Origin: Xestospongia muta
Taxonomy: Eukaryota; Porifera; Demospongiae; Haplosclerida; Petrosiidae
Reading direction: 5' to 3'
Assembly: GCA_963693285.1 (NCBI GenBank)
Contig: OY848926.1
Span: forward strand, 2,671,001 to 2,735,000
Length of the DNA stretch: 64,000 nucleotides
The notes under the pieces were generated by a model. The model was not told where the DNA came from. It made no database searches and was given only the letters and a program-made list of their open reading frames with translations. Numbering within the stretch: the stretch's first letter is position 1; each line of letters starts with the position of its first letter. Position numbers and translations under genes: made by a program. Positions 36,700 through 48,199 of the stretch are shown piece after piece.

Positions 36700-37900
36700 A
36701 ACTCTAAAATAAAGAGTTTAGAGCTTTTTGAAAGTTAAAAAAGATTAGAAATTAAGTGTGAAAACTGGTTAAATAAGCTGATCTAAAGAGTGTAGTAAGT
36801 TTATCTGTCTTAAATATACTAATAAAGTAGTCTAAATAGGTAAAACTCTAAAATAAAGAGTTTAGAGCTTTTTCAGAGTTAAAAAAGATTAGAAATTAAC
36901 TGTGAAAAGTGGTTAAATAAGCTGATCTAAAGAGTTTAGTAAGTTTATCTGTCTTAAATATACTAATAAAGTAGTCTAAATAGGTTAAAACTCTAAAATA
37001 AAGAGTTTATAGCTTTTTGAAAGTTAAAAAAGATTAGAAATTAAGTGTGAAAACTGTTTAAATAAGCTGATCTAAAGAGTTTAGTAAGTTTATCTGTCTT
37101 AAATATACTAATAAAATAGTCTAAATAGGTTAAAACTCTAAAATAAAGAGTTTAGAGCTTTTTGAAAGTTAAAATAGATCAGAAATTATGTGTGAAAACT
37201 GGTTAAATAAGCTGATCTAAAGAGTTTAGTAAGTTTATCTGTCTTATATATACTAATAAAGTAGTCTAAATAGGTTAAAACTCTAAAATAAAGAGTTTAG
37301 AGCTTTTTGAAAGTTAAAAAAGATTAGAAATTAACTGTGAAAACTGGTTAAATAAGCTGATCTAAAGAGTTTAGTAAGTTTATCTGTCTTAAATATACTA
37401 ATAAAGTAGTCTAAATAGGTTAAAACTCTAAAATAAAGAGTTTAGAGCTTTTTGAAAGTTAAAAAAGATTAGAAATTAAGTGTGAAAACTGGTTAAGTAA
37501 GTAGAACTAAAGAGTTTAGTAAGTTTATCTGTCTTAAATATACTAATAAAGTAGTCTAAATAGGTTAAAACTCTAAAATAAAGAGTTTAGAGCTTTTTGA
37601 AAGTTAAAAAAGATTAGAAATTAACTGTGGAAACTGGTTAAATAAGCAGAACTAAGGACTTTAATAAGTTTATCTGTCTTAAATATACTAATAAAGTAGT
37701 CTAAATAGGTTAAAACTCTAAAATAAAGAGTTTAGAGCATTTTTAAGTTAAAAAAGATTAGAAATTAACTGTGAAAACTGGTTTAATAAGCTGATCTAAA
37801 GAGTTTAGTAAGTTTATCTGTGTTAAATATACTAATAAAGTAGTCTAAATAGGTTAAAACTCTAAAATAAAGAGTTTAGAGCTTTTTGAAAGTTAAAAAA
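36700..37900 (+). repeat. Block C ~2172-bp-spaced duplication, copy 1
   Basis: Variant order: GAGTGTAGTAAG with AGGTAAAACTC and TTTTTCAGAG (36788), GTGAAAAGTGG, TTTATAGC, AACTGTTTAAATAAG with AATAAAATAG, TAGATCAGAAATT, GGTTAAGTAAGTAGAAC (37491), GTGGAAACTGG, GCAGAACTAAGG, GAGCATTTTTAAG (about 37738) and CTGGTTTAATAAG. The series returns about 2171 bp later, equal to about 15 monomers. Confidence 0.83.
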
Positions 37901-38879
37901 GATTAGAAATTAACTGTGAAAACTGGTTAAATAAGCTGATCTAAAGAGTTTAGTAAGTTTATCTGTCTTAAATATACTAATAAAGTAGTCTAAATAGGTT
38001 AAAACTCTAAAATAAAGAGTTTAGAGCTTTTTGAAAGTTAAAAAAGATTAGAAATTAAGTGTGAAAACTGGTTAAATAAGCTGATCTAAAGAGTGTAGTA
38101 AGTTTATCTGTCTTAAATATACTAATAAAGTAGTCTAAATAGGTAAAACTCTAAAATAAAGAGTTTAGAGCTTTTTCAGAGTTAAAAAAGATTAGAAATT
38201 AACTGTGAAAACTGGTTAAATAAGCTGATCTAAAGAGTTTAGTAAGTTTATCTGTCTTAAATATACTAATAAAGTAGTCTAAATAGGTTAAAACTCTAAA
38301 ATAAAGAGTTTAGAGCTTTTTGAAAGTTAAAATAGATTAGAAATTAAGTGTGAAAACTGGTTAAATAAGCTGATCTAAAGAGTTTAGTAAGTTTATCTGT
38401 CTTAAATATACTAATAAAGTAGTCTAAATAGGTTAAAACTCTAAAATAAAGAGTTTAGAGCTTTTTTAAAGTTAAAAAAGATTAGAAATTAACTGTGAAA
38501 ACTGGTTAAATAAGCTGATCTAAAGAGTTTAGTAAGTTTATCTGTCTTAAATATACTAATAAAGTAGTCTAAATAGGTTAAAACTCTAAAATAAAGAGTT
38601 TAGAGCTTTTTGAAAGTTAAAAAAGATTAGAAATTAACTGTGAAAACTGGTTAAATAAGCTGATCTAAAGAGTTTAGTAAGTTTATCTGTCTTATATATA
38701 CTAATAAAGTAGTCTAAATAGGTTAAAACTCTAAAATAAAGAGTTTAGAGTTTTTCGAAAGTTAAAAAAGATTAGAAATTAACTGTGAAAACTGGTTAAA
38801 TAAGCTGATCTAAAGAGTTTAGTAAGTTTATCTGTCTTAAATATACTAATAAAGTAGTCTAAATAGGTTAAAACTCTAA

Positions 38880-40070
38880 AATAAAGAGTTTAGAGCTTTT
38901 TGAAAGTTAAAAAAGATTAGAAATTAAGTGTGAAAACTGGTTAAATAAGCTGATCTAAAGAGTGTAGTAAGTTTATCTGTCTTAAATATACTAATAAAGT
39001 AGTCTAAATAGGTAAAACTCTAAAATAAAGAGTTTAGAGCTTTTTCAGAGTTAAAAAAGATTAGAAATTAACTGTGAAAAGTGGTTAAATAAGCTGATCT
39101 AAAGAGTTTAGTAAGTTTATCTCTCTTAAATATACTAATAAAGTAGTCTAAATAGGTTAAAACTCTAAAATAAAGAGTTTATAGCTTTTGAAAGTTAAAA
39201 AAGATTAGAAATTAAGTGTGAAAACTGTTTAAATAAGCTGATCTAAAGAGTTTAGTAAGTTTATCTGTCTTAAATATACTAATAAAATAGTCTAAATAGG
39301 TTAAAACTCTAAAATAAAGAGTTTAGAGCTTTTTGAAAGTTAAAATAGATCAGAAATTAAGTGTGAAAACTGGTTAAATAAGCTGATCTAAAGAGTTTAG
39401 TAAGTTTATCTGTCTTAAATATACTAATAAAGTAGTCTAAATAGGTTAAAACTCTAAAATAAAGAGTTTAGAGCTTTTTGAAAGTTAAAAAAGATTAGAA
39501 ATTAACTGTGAAAACTGGTTAAATAAGCTGATCTAAAGAGTTTAGTAAGTTTATCTGTCTTAAATATACTAATAAAGTAGTCTAAATAGGTTAAAACTCT
39601 AAAATAAAGAGTTTAGAGCTTTTTTAAAGTTAAAAAAGATTAGAAATTAAGTGTGAAAACTGGTTAAGTAAGTAGAACTAAAGAGTTTAGTAAGTTTATC
39701 TGTCTTAAATATACTAATAAAGTAGTCTAAATAGGTTAAAACTCTAAAATAAAGAGTTTAGAGCTTTTTGAAAGTTAAAAAAGATTAGAAATTAACTGTG
39801 GAAACTGGTTAAATAAGCAGAACTAAGGACTTTAATAAGTTTATCTGTCTTAAATATACTAATAAAGTAGTCTAAATAGGTTAAAACTCTAAAATAAAGA
39901 GTTTAGAGCATTTTTAAGTTAAAAAAGATTAGAAATTAACTGTGAAAACTGGTTTAATAAGCTGATCTAAAGAGTTTAGTAAGTTTATCTGTGTTAAATA
40001 TACTAATAAAGTAGTCTAAATAGGTTAAAACTCTAAAATAAAGAGTTTAGAGCTTTTTGAAAGTTAAAAA
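38880..40070 (+). repeat. Block C ~2172-bp-spaced duplication, copy 2
   Basis: Copy of 36.7-37.9 kb: GAGTGTAGTAAG at 38960, GGTTAAGTAAGTAGAAC at about 39662, GAGCATTTTTAAG at about 39908. Further isolated copies of the GAGTGTAGTAAG monomer stand near 36209, 38092 and 40407, so this marker monomer has spread several times in the 36-40.5 kb region. A probable precursor without the AGGTAAAACTC deletion is near 35341. Confidence 0.82.
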
Positions 40071-41639
40071 AGATTAGAAATTAAGTGTGAAAACTGTTTA
40101 AATAAGCTTATCTAAAGAGTTTAGTAAGTTTATCTGTCTTAAATATACTAATAAAATAGTCTAAATAGGTTAAAACTCTAAAATAAAGAGTTTAGAGCTT
40201 TTTGAAAGTTAAAAAAGATTAGAAATTAACTGTGAAAACTGGTTAAATAAGCTGATCTAAAGAGTTTAGTAAGTTTATCTGTCTTAAATATACTAATAAA
40301 GTAGTCTAAATAGGTTAAAACTCTAAAATAAAGAGTTTAGAGCTTTTTGAAAGTTAAAAAAGATTAGAAATTAAGTGTGAAAACTGGTTAAATAAGCTGA
40401 TCTAAAGAGTGTAGTAAGTTTATCTGTCTTAAATATACTAATAAAGTAGTCTAAATAGGTAAAACTCTAAAATAAAGAGTTTAGAGCTTTTTCAGAGTTA
40501 AAAAAGATTAGAAATTAAGTGTGAAAACTGGTTAAATAAGCTGATCTAAAGAGTTTAGTAAGTTTATCTGTCTTAAATATACTAATAAAGTAGTCTAAAT
40601 AGGTTAAAACTCTAAAATAAAGAGTTTAGAGCTTTTTGAAAGTTAAAATAGATTAGAAATTAAGTGTGAAAACTGGTTAAATAAGCTGATCTAAAGAGTT
40701 TAGTCAGTTTATCTCTCTTAAATATACTAATAAAGTAGTCTAAATAGGTTAAAACTCTAAAATAAAGAGTTTAGAGCTTTTTGAAAGTTAAAAAAGATTA
40801 GAAATTAAGTGTGAAAACTGGTTAAATAAGCTGATCTAAAGGGTTTAGTAAGTTTATCTGTCTTAAATATACTAATAAAGTAGTCTAAATAGGTTAAAAC
40901 TCTAAAATAAAGAGTTTAGAGCTTTTTGAAAGTTAAAAAAGATTAGAAATTAACTGTGAAAACTGGTTAAATAAGCTGATCTAAAGAGTTTAGTAAGTTT
41001 ATCTGTCTTAAATATACTAATAAAGTAGTCTAAATAGGTTAAAACTCTAAAATAAAGAGTTTAGAGCTTTTTTAAAGTTAAAAAAGATTAGAAATTAAGT
41101 GTGAAAACTGGTTAAGTAAGCAGAACTAAAGAGTTTAGTAAGTTTATCTGTCTTAAATATACTAATAAACTAGTCTAAATAGGTTAAACTCTAAAATAAA
41201 GAGTTTAGAGCTTTTTGAAAGTTAAAAAAGATTAGAAATTAACTGTGAAAACTGGTTAAATAAGCAGAACTAAGGACTTTAATAAGTTTATCTGTCTTAA
41301 ATATACTAATAAAGTAGTCTAAATAGGTTAAAACTCTAAAATAAAGAGTTTAGAGCTTTTTGAAAGTTAAAAAAGATTAGAAATTAAGTGCGAAAACTGG
41401 TTAAATAAGCTGATCTAAAGAGTTTAGTAAGTTTATCTGTGTTAAATATACTAATAAAGTAGTCTAAATAGGTTAAAACTCTAAAATAAAGAGTTTAGAG
41501 CTTTTTGAAAGTTAAAAAAGATTAGAAATTAACTGTGAAAACTGGTTAAATAGGCTGATCTAAAGAGTTTAGTAAGTTTATCTCTCTTAAATATACTAAT
41601 AAAGTAGTCTAAATAGGTTAAAACTCTAAAATAAAGAGT

Positions 41640-42560
41640 TTAGAGCTTTTTGAAAGTTACAAAAGATTAGAAATTAAGTGTGAAAACTGTTTAAATAAGC
41701 TGATCTAAAGAGTTTAGTAAGTTTATCTGTCTTAAATATACTAATAAAGTAGTCTAAATAGGTTAAACTCTAAAATAAAGAGTTTAGAGCTTTTTGAAAG
41801 TTAAAAAAGATTAGAACTTAAGTGTGAAAACTGGTTAAATAAGCTAATCTAAAGAGTTTAGTAAGTTTATCTGTCTTAAATATACTAATAAAGTAGTCTA
41901 AATAGGTTAAAACTCTAAAATAAAGAGTTTAGAGCTTTTTGAAAGTTAAAAAAGATTAGAAATTAAGTGTGAAAACTGGTTAAATAAGCTGATCTAAAGA
42001 GTTTAGTAAGTTTATCTGTGTTAAATATACTAATAAAGTAGTCTAAATAGGTTAAAACTCTAAAATAAAGAGTTTAGAGCTTTTCGAAAGTTAAAAAAGA
42101 TTAGAAATTAACTGTGAAAACTGGTTAAATAAGCAGAACTAAGGACTTTAATAAGTTGATCTGTCTTAAATGTACTAATAAAGTAGTCTAAATAGGTTAA
42201 AACTCTAAAATAAAGAGTTTAGAGCTTTTTAAAAGTTAAAAAAGATTAGAAATTAAGTGTGAAAACTGGTAAAATAAGCTGATCTAAAGAGTTTAGTAAG
42301 TTTATCTGTCTTAAATATACTAATAAAGTAGTGTAAATAGATTAAAACTCTAAAATAAAGAGTTTAGAGCTTTTTGAAATTTAAAAAAGATTAGTATTAT
42401 CTGTGAAAACTGGTTAAATAAGCTGATCTAAAGAGTTTAGTAAGTTTATCTGTCTTAAATATACTAATAAAGTAGTCTAAATAGGTTAAAACTCTAAAAT
42501 AAAGAGTTTAGAGCTTTTTGAAAGTTAAAAAGATTAGAAATTAAGTGTGAAAACTGGTTA
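41640..42560 (+). repeat. Block C duplication at 11.0 kb spacing, copy 2
   Basis: Second copy of 30640-31560 with the same variant order at +11000 bp (GTTACAAAAG at 41656). Point differences include TAAGTTGATCTGTC and AAATGTACTAAT here, and GTAGTGTAAATAG in place of GTAGTCTAAATAG. The flanking monomers differ between copies. Confidence 0.84.
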
Positions 42561-43249
42561 AATAAGCTGATCTAAAGAGTTTAGTAAGTTTATCTGTCTT
42601 AAATATACTAATAAAGTAGTCTAAACAGGTTAAAACTCTAAAATAAAGAGTTTAGAGCTTTTTGAAAGTTAAAAAAGATTAGAAATTAAGTGTGAAAACT
42701 GGTTAAATAAGCTGATCTAAAGAGTTTAGTAAGTTTATCTGTTTTAAATATACTAATAAAGTAGTCTAAATAGGTTAAAACTCTAAAATAAAGAGTTTAG
42801 AGCTTTTTGAAAGTTAAAAAAGATTAGAAATTAACTGTGAAAACTGGTTAAATAAGCTCATCTAAACAGTTTAGTAAGTTTATCTGTCTTAAATATACTA
42901 ATAAAGTAGTCTAAATAGGTTAAAACTCTAAAATAAAGAGTTTAGAGCTTTTTGAAAGTTAAAAAAGATTAGAAATTAAGTGTGAAAACTGGTTAAATAA
43001 GCTGATCTAAAGAGTTTAGTAAGTTTATCTCTCTTAAATATACTAATAAAGTAGTCTAAATAGGTTAAAACTCTAAAATAAAGAGTTTAGGGCTTTTTGA
43101 AAGTTAAAAAAGATTACAAATTAACTGTAAAAACTGGTTAAATAAGCTGATCTAAAGAGTTTAGTAAGTTTATCAGTCTGAAATATATTAAAAAGTAGTC
43201 TAAATATGTTAAAACTGTAAAATAAAGAGTTTAGAGCTTTTTGAAAGTT

Positions 43250-43840
43250 AAAAAAGATTAGAAATTGTCTGTGAAACTGGTTAAATAGGCTGATCTAAAG
43301 AGTTTAGTAAGTTTGTCTGTCTTAAATATACTAATAAAGTAGTCTAAATAGGTTAAAACTCTAAAATAAAGTGATTAGAGCTTTTTGAAAGTTAAAAAAA
43401 TTAGAAATTAACTGTAAAAACTGGTCAGATAAGCTGATCTAAAGAGTTTAGCAAGTTTATCTGTCTTAAATATACTAGTAAAGTAGTCTAAATAGGTTAA
43501 AACTCTAAAATAAAGAGTTTAGAGCTTTTTGAAAGTTAAAAAAGATTAGAAATTGTCTGTGAAACTGGTTAAATAGGCTGATCTAAAGAGTTTAGTAAGT
43601 TTGTCTGTCTTAAATATACTAATAAAGTAGTCTAAATAGGTTAAAACTGTAAAATAAAGTGATTAGAGCTTTTTGAAAGTTAAAAAAATTAGAAATTAAC
43701 TGTAAAAACTGGTCAGATAAGCTGATCTAAAGAGTTTAGCAAGTTTATCTGTCTTAAATATACTAGTAAAGTAGTCTAAATAGGTTAAAACTCTAAAATA
43801 AAGAGTTTAGAGCTTTTTGAAAGTTAAAAAAGATTAGAAA
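43250..43840 (+). repeat. Two-monomer (288-bp) tandem duplication
   Basis: The unusual monomer AAATTGTCTGTGAAACTGG (about 43263), followed by one with CTGGTCAGATAAGC and TTTAGCAAG, is repeated directly 288 bp downstream (43551). The second pair has AACTGTAAAATAAAGTG where the first has AACTCTAAAATAAAGTG. A related dimer with TTTAGCAAG and TACTAGTAAAG occurs in block A near 16420, a link between blocks A and C. Confidence 0.82.
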
Positions 43841-44389
43841 TTAACTGTGAAAACTGGTTAAATAAGCTGATCTAAAGAGTTTAGTAAGTTTATCTCTCTT
43901 AAATATACTAGTAAAGTAGTCTAAATAGGTTAAAACTCTAAAATAAAGAGTTTAGAGCTTTTTTAAAGTTAAAAAAGATTAGAAATTAAGTGTGAAAACT
44001 GGTTAAATAAGCTTATCTAAAGAGTTTAGTAAGTTTATCTCTCTTAAATATACTAATAAAGTAGTCTAAATAGGTTAAAACTCTAAAATAAAGAGTTTAG
44101 AGCTTTTTGAAAGTTAAAAAAGATTAGAAATTAACTGTGAAAACTGGTTAAATAAGCTGATCTAAACAGTTTAGTAAGTTTATCTGTCTTAAATATACTA
44201 ATAAAGTAGTCTAAATAGGTTAAAACTCTAAAATAAAGAGTTTAGAGCTTTTTGAAAGTTTAAAGAGATTAGAAACTAACTGTGAAAACTGGTTAAATAA
44301 GCTGATCTAAAGAGTTTAGTAAGTTTATTTGTCTTAAATATACTAATAAAGTAGTCTAAATAGGTTAAAACTCTAAAATAAAGAGTTTA

Positions 44390-45150
44390 GAGCTTTTTGA
44401 AAGTTAAAAAAGATTAGAAATTAACTGTTAAACCTGGTTAAATAAGCGGATCTAAAGAGTTTAGTAAGTTTATCTGTGTTAAATATTGTAATATAGTAGT
44501 CTAAATAGGTTAAACTCTAAAATAAAGAGTTTAGAGCTTTTTGAAAGTTGAAAAAGATTAGAAATTAAATGTGAAAACTGGTTTAATAGGCTGATCTAAA
44601 GAGCTTAGTAAGTTAATCTGTCTTAAATATAGTAATAAAGGAGTCTAAATAGGTTAAAACTCTAAAATAAAGAGTTTAGAGCTTTTCGAAAATAAAAAAA
44701 GATTAGAAATTAAATGTAAAACTGGTTAAATAAGCTGATCTAAAGTGTTTAGTAAGTTTATCTCTCTTAAATATAGTAAATAAAGTAGTCTAAATAGGTT
44801 AAAACTCTAAAATAAAGAGTTTAGAGCTTTTTGAAAGTTAAAAAAGATTAGAAATTAACTGCGAAAACTGGTTAAATAAGATGATCTAAAGAGTTTAGTA
44901 AGTTTATCTGTCTTAAATATACTAATAAAGTAGTCTAAATAGGTTAAAACTCTAAAATAAAGTGATTAGAGCTTTTTGATAGTTAAAAAAGATTAGAAAT
45001 TAAGTGTGAAAACTGGTTAAATAAGCTGATCTAAAGAGTTTAGTAAGTTTATCTGTCTTAAATATACTAATAAAGTAGTCTAAATAGGTTAAAGCTCTAA
45101 AATAAAGTGATTGGAGCCTTTGAAAGTTAAAAAAGATTAGAAATTAACTG
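44390..45150 (+). repeat. Block C ~2460-bp-spaced duplication, copy 1
   Basis: Divergent monomers in order: CTGTTAAACCTGG (44425), AAGCGGATC, TATTGTAATATAGTAG (about 44484), AAGTTGAAAAAG, CTGGTTTAATAGGC, AAAGGAGTC, CGAAAATAAAAAAAG, ATATAGTAAATAAAG, AACTGCGAAAAC, TTTTTGATAG, TTAAAGCTC and GATTGGAGC. All return at offset 2459-2460. The 1-bp step comes from AGGTTAAACTC here against AGGTTAAAACTC in copy 2. Confidence 0.86.
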
Positions 45151-46849
45151 TGAAAACTGGTTAAATAAGCTGATCTAAAGAGTTTAGTAAGTTTATCTGT
45201 CTTAAATATACTAATAAAGTAGTCTAAATAGGTTAAAACTCTAAAATAAAGAGTTTAGAGCTTTTTGAAAGTTAAAAAAGATTAGAAATTAAATGTGAAA
45301 ACTGGTTAAATAAGCTGATCTAAAGAGTTTAGTAAGTTTACCAGTCTTAAATAGAGTAATAAAGTAGTCTAAATAGGTTAAAACTCTAAAATAAAGAGTT
45401 TAGAGCTTTTTGAAAGTTAAAAAAGATTAGAAATTAACTGTGAAAACTGGTTAAATAAGCTGATCTAAAGAGTTTAGTAAGTTTATCTGTCTTAAATATA
45501 CTAATAAAGTAGTCTAAATAGGTTAAAACTCTAAAATAAAGAGTTTAGAGCTTTTTGAAAGTTAAAAAAGATTAGAAATTAACTGTGAAAACTGGTTAAA
45601 TAATCTGATCTAAAGAGTTTAGTAAGTTTATCTGTCTTAAATATACTAATAAAATAGTCTAAATAGGTTAAAACTCTAAAATAAAGTGATTAGAGCTTTT
45701 TTAGTTAAAAAAGATTAGATATTAAGTGTGAAAACTGGTGAAATAAGCTGATCTAAAGAGTTTAGTAAATTTATCTGTCTTAAATATACTAATAAAGTAG
45801 TCTAAATAGGTTAAAACTCTAAAATAAAGAGTTTAGAGCTTTTTAAAAGTTAAAAAAGATTAGAAATTAACTGTGAAAACTGGTTAAATTAGCTGATCTA
45901 AAGAGTTTAGTAAGTTTATCTGTCTTAAATATACTAATAAAGTAGTCTAAATAGGTTAAAACTCTAAAATAAAGAGTTTAGAGCTTTTTGAAAGTTAAAA
46001 GATTAGAAATTAACTGTGAAAACTGGTTATATAAACTTTTCTAAACAGTTTCGTAAGCTTATCTGTTTTAAATATACTAATAAAGTAGTCTAAATAGGTT
46101 AAAACTCTAAAATAAACTGATTAGAGCTTTTTGAAAGTTAAAAAAGATTAGAAATTAACTGTGAAAACTGGTTAAATAAGCTGATCTAAAGAGTTTAGTA
46201 AGTTTATCTGTATTAAATATACTAATAAAGTAGTCTAAATAGGTTAAAACTCTAAAGTAAAGTGATTGGAGCTTTTTGAAAGTTAAAAAAGATTAGAAAT
46301 TAACTGTGAAAACTGGTTAAATTAGCTGATCTAAAGAGTTTAGTAAGTTTATCTGTCTTAAATATAGTAATAAAGTAGTCTAAATAGGTTAAAACTCTAA
46401 AATAAAGAGTTTAGAGCTTTTTGAAAGTTAAAAAAGATTAGAAATTAACTGTGAAAACTGGTTAAATAAGCTGATCTAAAGAGTTTAGTAAGTTTATCTG
46501 TCTTAAATATACTAATAAAGTAGTCTAAATAGGTTAAAACTCTAAAATAAAGAGTTTAGAGCTTTTTGAAAGTTAAAAAAGATTAGAAATTAAATGTGAA
46601 AACTGGTTAAATAAGCTGATCTAAAGAGTTTAGTAAGTTTACCAGTCTTAAATAGAGTAATAAAGTAGTCTAAATAGGTTAAAACTCTAAAATAAAGAGT
46701 TTAGAGCTTTTTGAAAGTTAAAAAAGATTAGAAATTAACTGTGAAAACTGGTTAAATAAGCTGATCTAAAGAGTTTAGTAACCTTATCTCTCTTAAATAT
46801 ACTAATAAAGTAGTCTAAATAGGTTAAAACTCTAAAATAAAGAGTTTAG

Positions 46850-47610
46850 AGCTTTTTGAAAGTTAAAAAAGATTAGAAATTAACTGTTAAACCTGGTTAA
46901 ATAAGCGGATCTAAAGAGTTTAGTAAATTTATCTGTGTTAAATATTGTAATATAGTAGTCTAAATAGGTTAAAACTCTAAAATAAAGAGTTTAGAGCTTT
47001 TTGAAAGTTGAAAAAGATTAGAAATTAAATGTGAAAACTGGTTTAATAGGCTGATCTAAAGAGCTTAGTAAGTTAATCTGTCTTAAATATAGTAATAAAG
47101 GAGTCTAAATAGGTTAAAACTCTAAAATAAAGAGTTTAGAGCTTTTCGAAAATAAAAAAAGATTAGAAATTAAATGTAAAACTGGTTAAATAAGCTGATC
47201 TAAAGTGTTTAGTAAGTTTATCTCTCTTAAATATAGTAAATAAAGTAGTCTAAATAGGTTAAAACTCTAAAATAAAGAGTTTAGAGCTTTTTGAAAGTTA
47301 AAAAAGATTAGAAATTAACTGCGAAAACTGGTTAAATAAGCTAATCTAAAGAGTTTAGTAAGTTTATCTGTCTTAAATATACTAATAAAGTAGTCTAAAT
47401 AGGTTAAAACTCTAAAATAAAGTGATTAGAGCTTTTTGATAGTTAAAAAAGATTAGAAATTAAGTGTGAAAACTGGTTAAATAAGCTGATCTAAAGAGTT
47501 TAGTAAGTTTATCTGTCTTAAATATACTAATAAAGTAGTCTAAATAGGTTAAAGCTCTAAAATAAAGTGATTGGAGCTTTTGAAAGTTAAAAAAGATTAG
47601 AAATTAACTG
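46850..47610 (+). repeat. Block C ~2460-bp-spaced duplication, copy 2
   Basis: Copy of 44390-45150 (CTGTTAAACCTGG at 46884). Differences are single bases, for example GCTAATCTAAAG at about 47340 where copy 1 has GATGATCTAAAG. The intervening 45.15-46.85 kb holds related pairs such as TTTACCAGTCTTAAATAG at about 45335 and 46639, and TATATAAAC monomers with CAGTTTCGTAAGC near 46028 and 47765. Confidence 0.85.
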
Positions 47611-48199
47611 TGAAAACTGGTTAAATAAGCTGATCTAAAGAGTTTAGTAAGTTTATCTGTCTTAAATATACTAATAAAGTAGTCTAAATAGGTTAAAACT
47701 CTAAAATAAAGAGTTTAGAGCTTTTTGGAAGTTAAAAAGATTAGAAATTAACTGTGAAAACTGGTTATATAAACTGATCTAAACAGTTTCGTAAGCTTAT
47801 CTGTTTTAAATATACTAATAAAGTAGTCTAAATAGGTTAAAACTCTAAAATAAACTGATTAGAGCTTTTTGAAAGTTAAAAAAGATTAGAAATTAACTGT
47901 GAAAACTGGTTAAATAAGCTGATCTAAAGAGTTTAGTAAGTTTATCTGTCTTAAATATACTAATAAAGTAGTCTAAATAGGTTAAAACTCTAAAATAAAG
48001 AGTTTAGAGCTTTTTGAAAGTTAAAAAAGATTAGAAATTAACTGTGAAAACTGGTTAAATAAGCAGAACTAAGGACTTTCATAAGTTTATCTGTCTTAAA
48101 TATCCTAATAAGGTAGTCTAAATAGGTTAAAACTCTAAAATAAAGAGTTTAGAGCTTTTTGAAAGTTAAAAAGGATTAGAAATTAACTGTGAAAACTGG

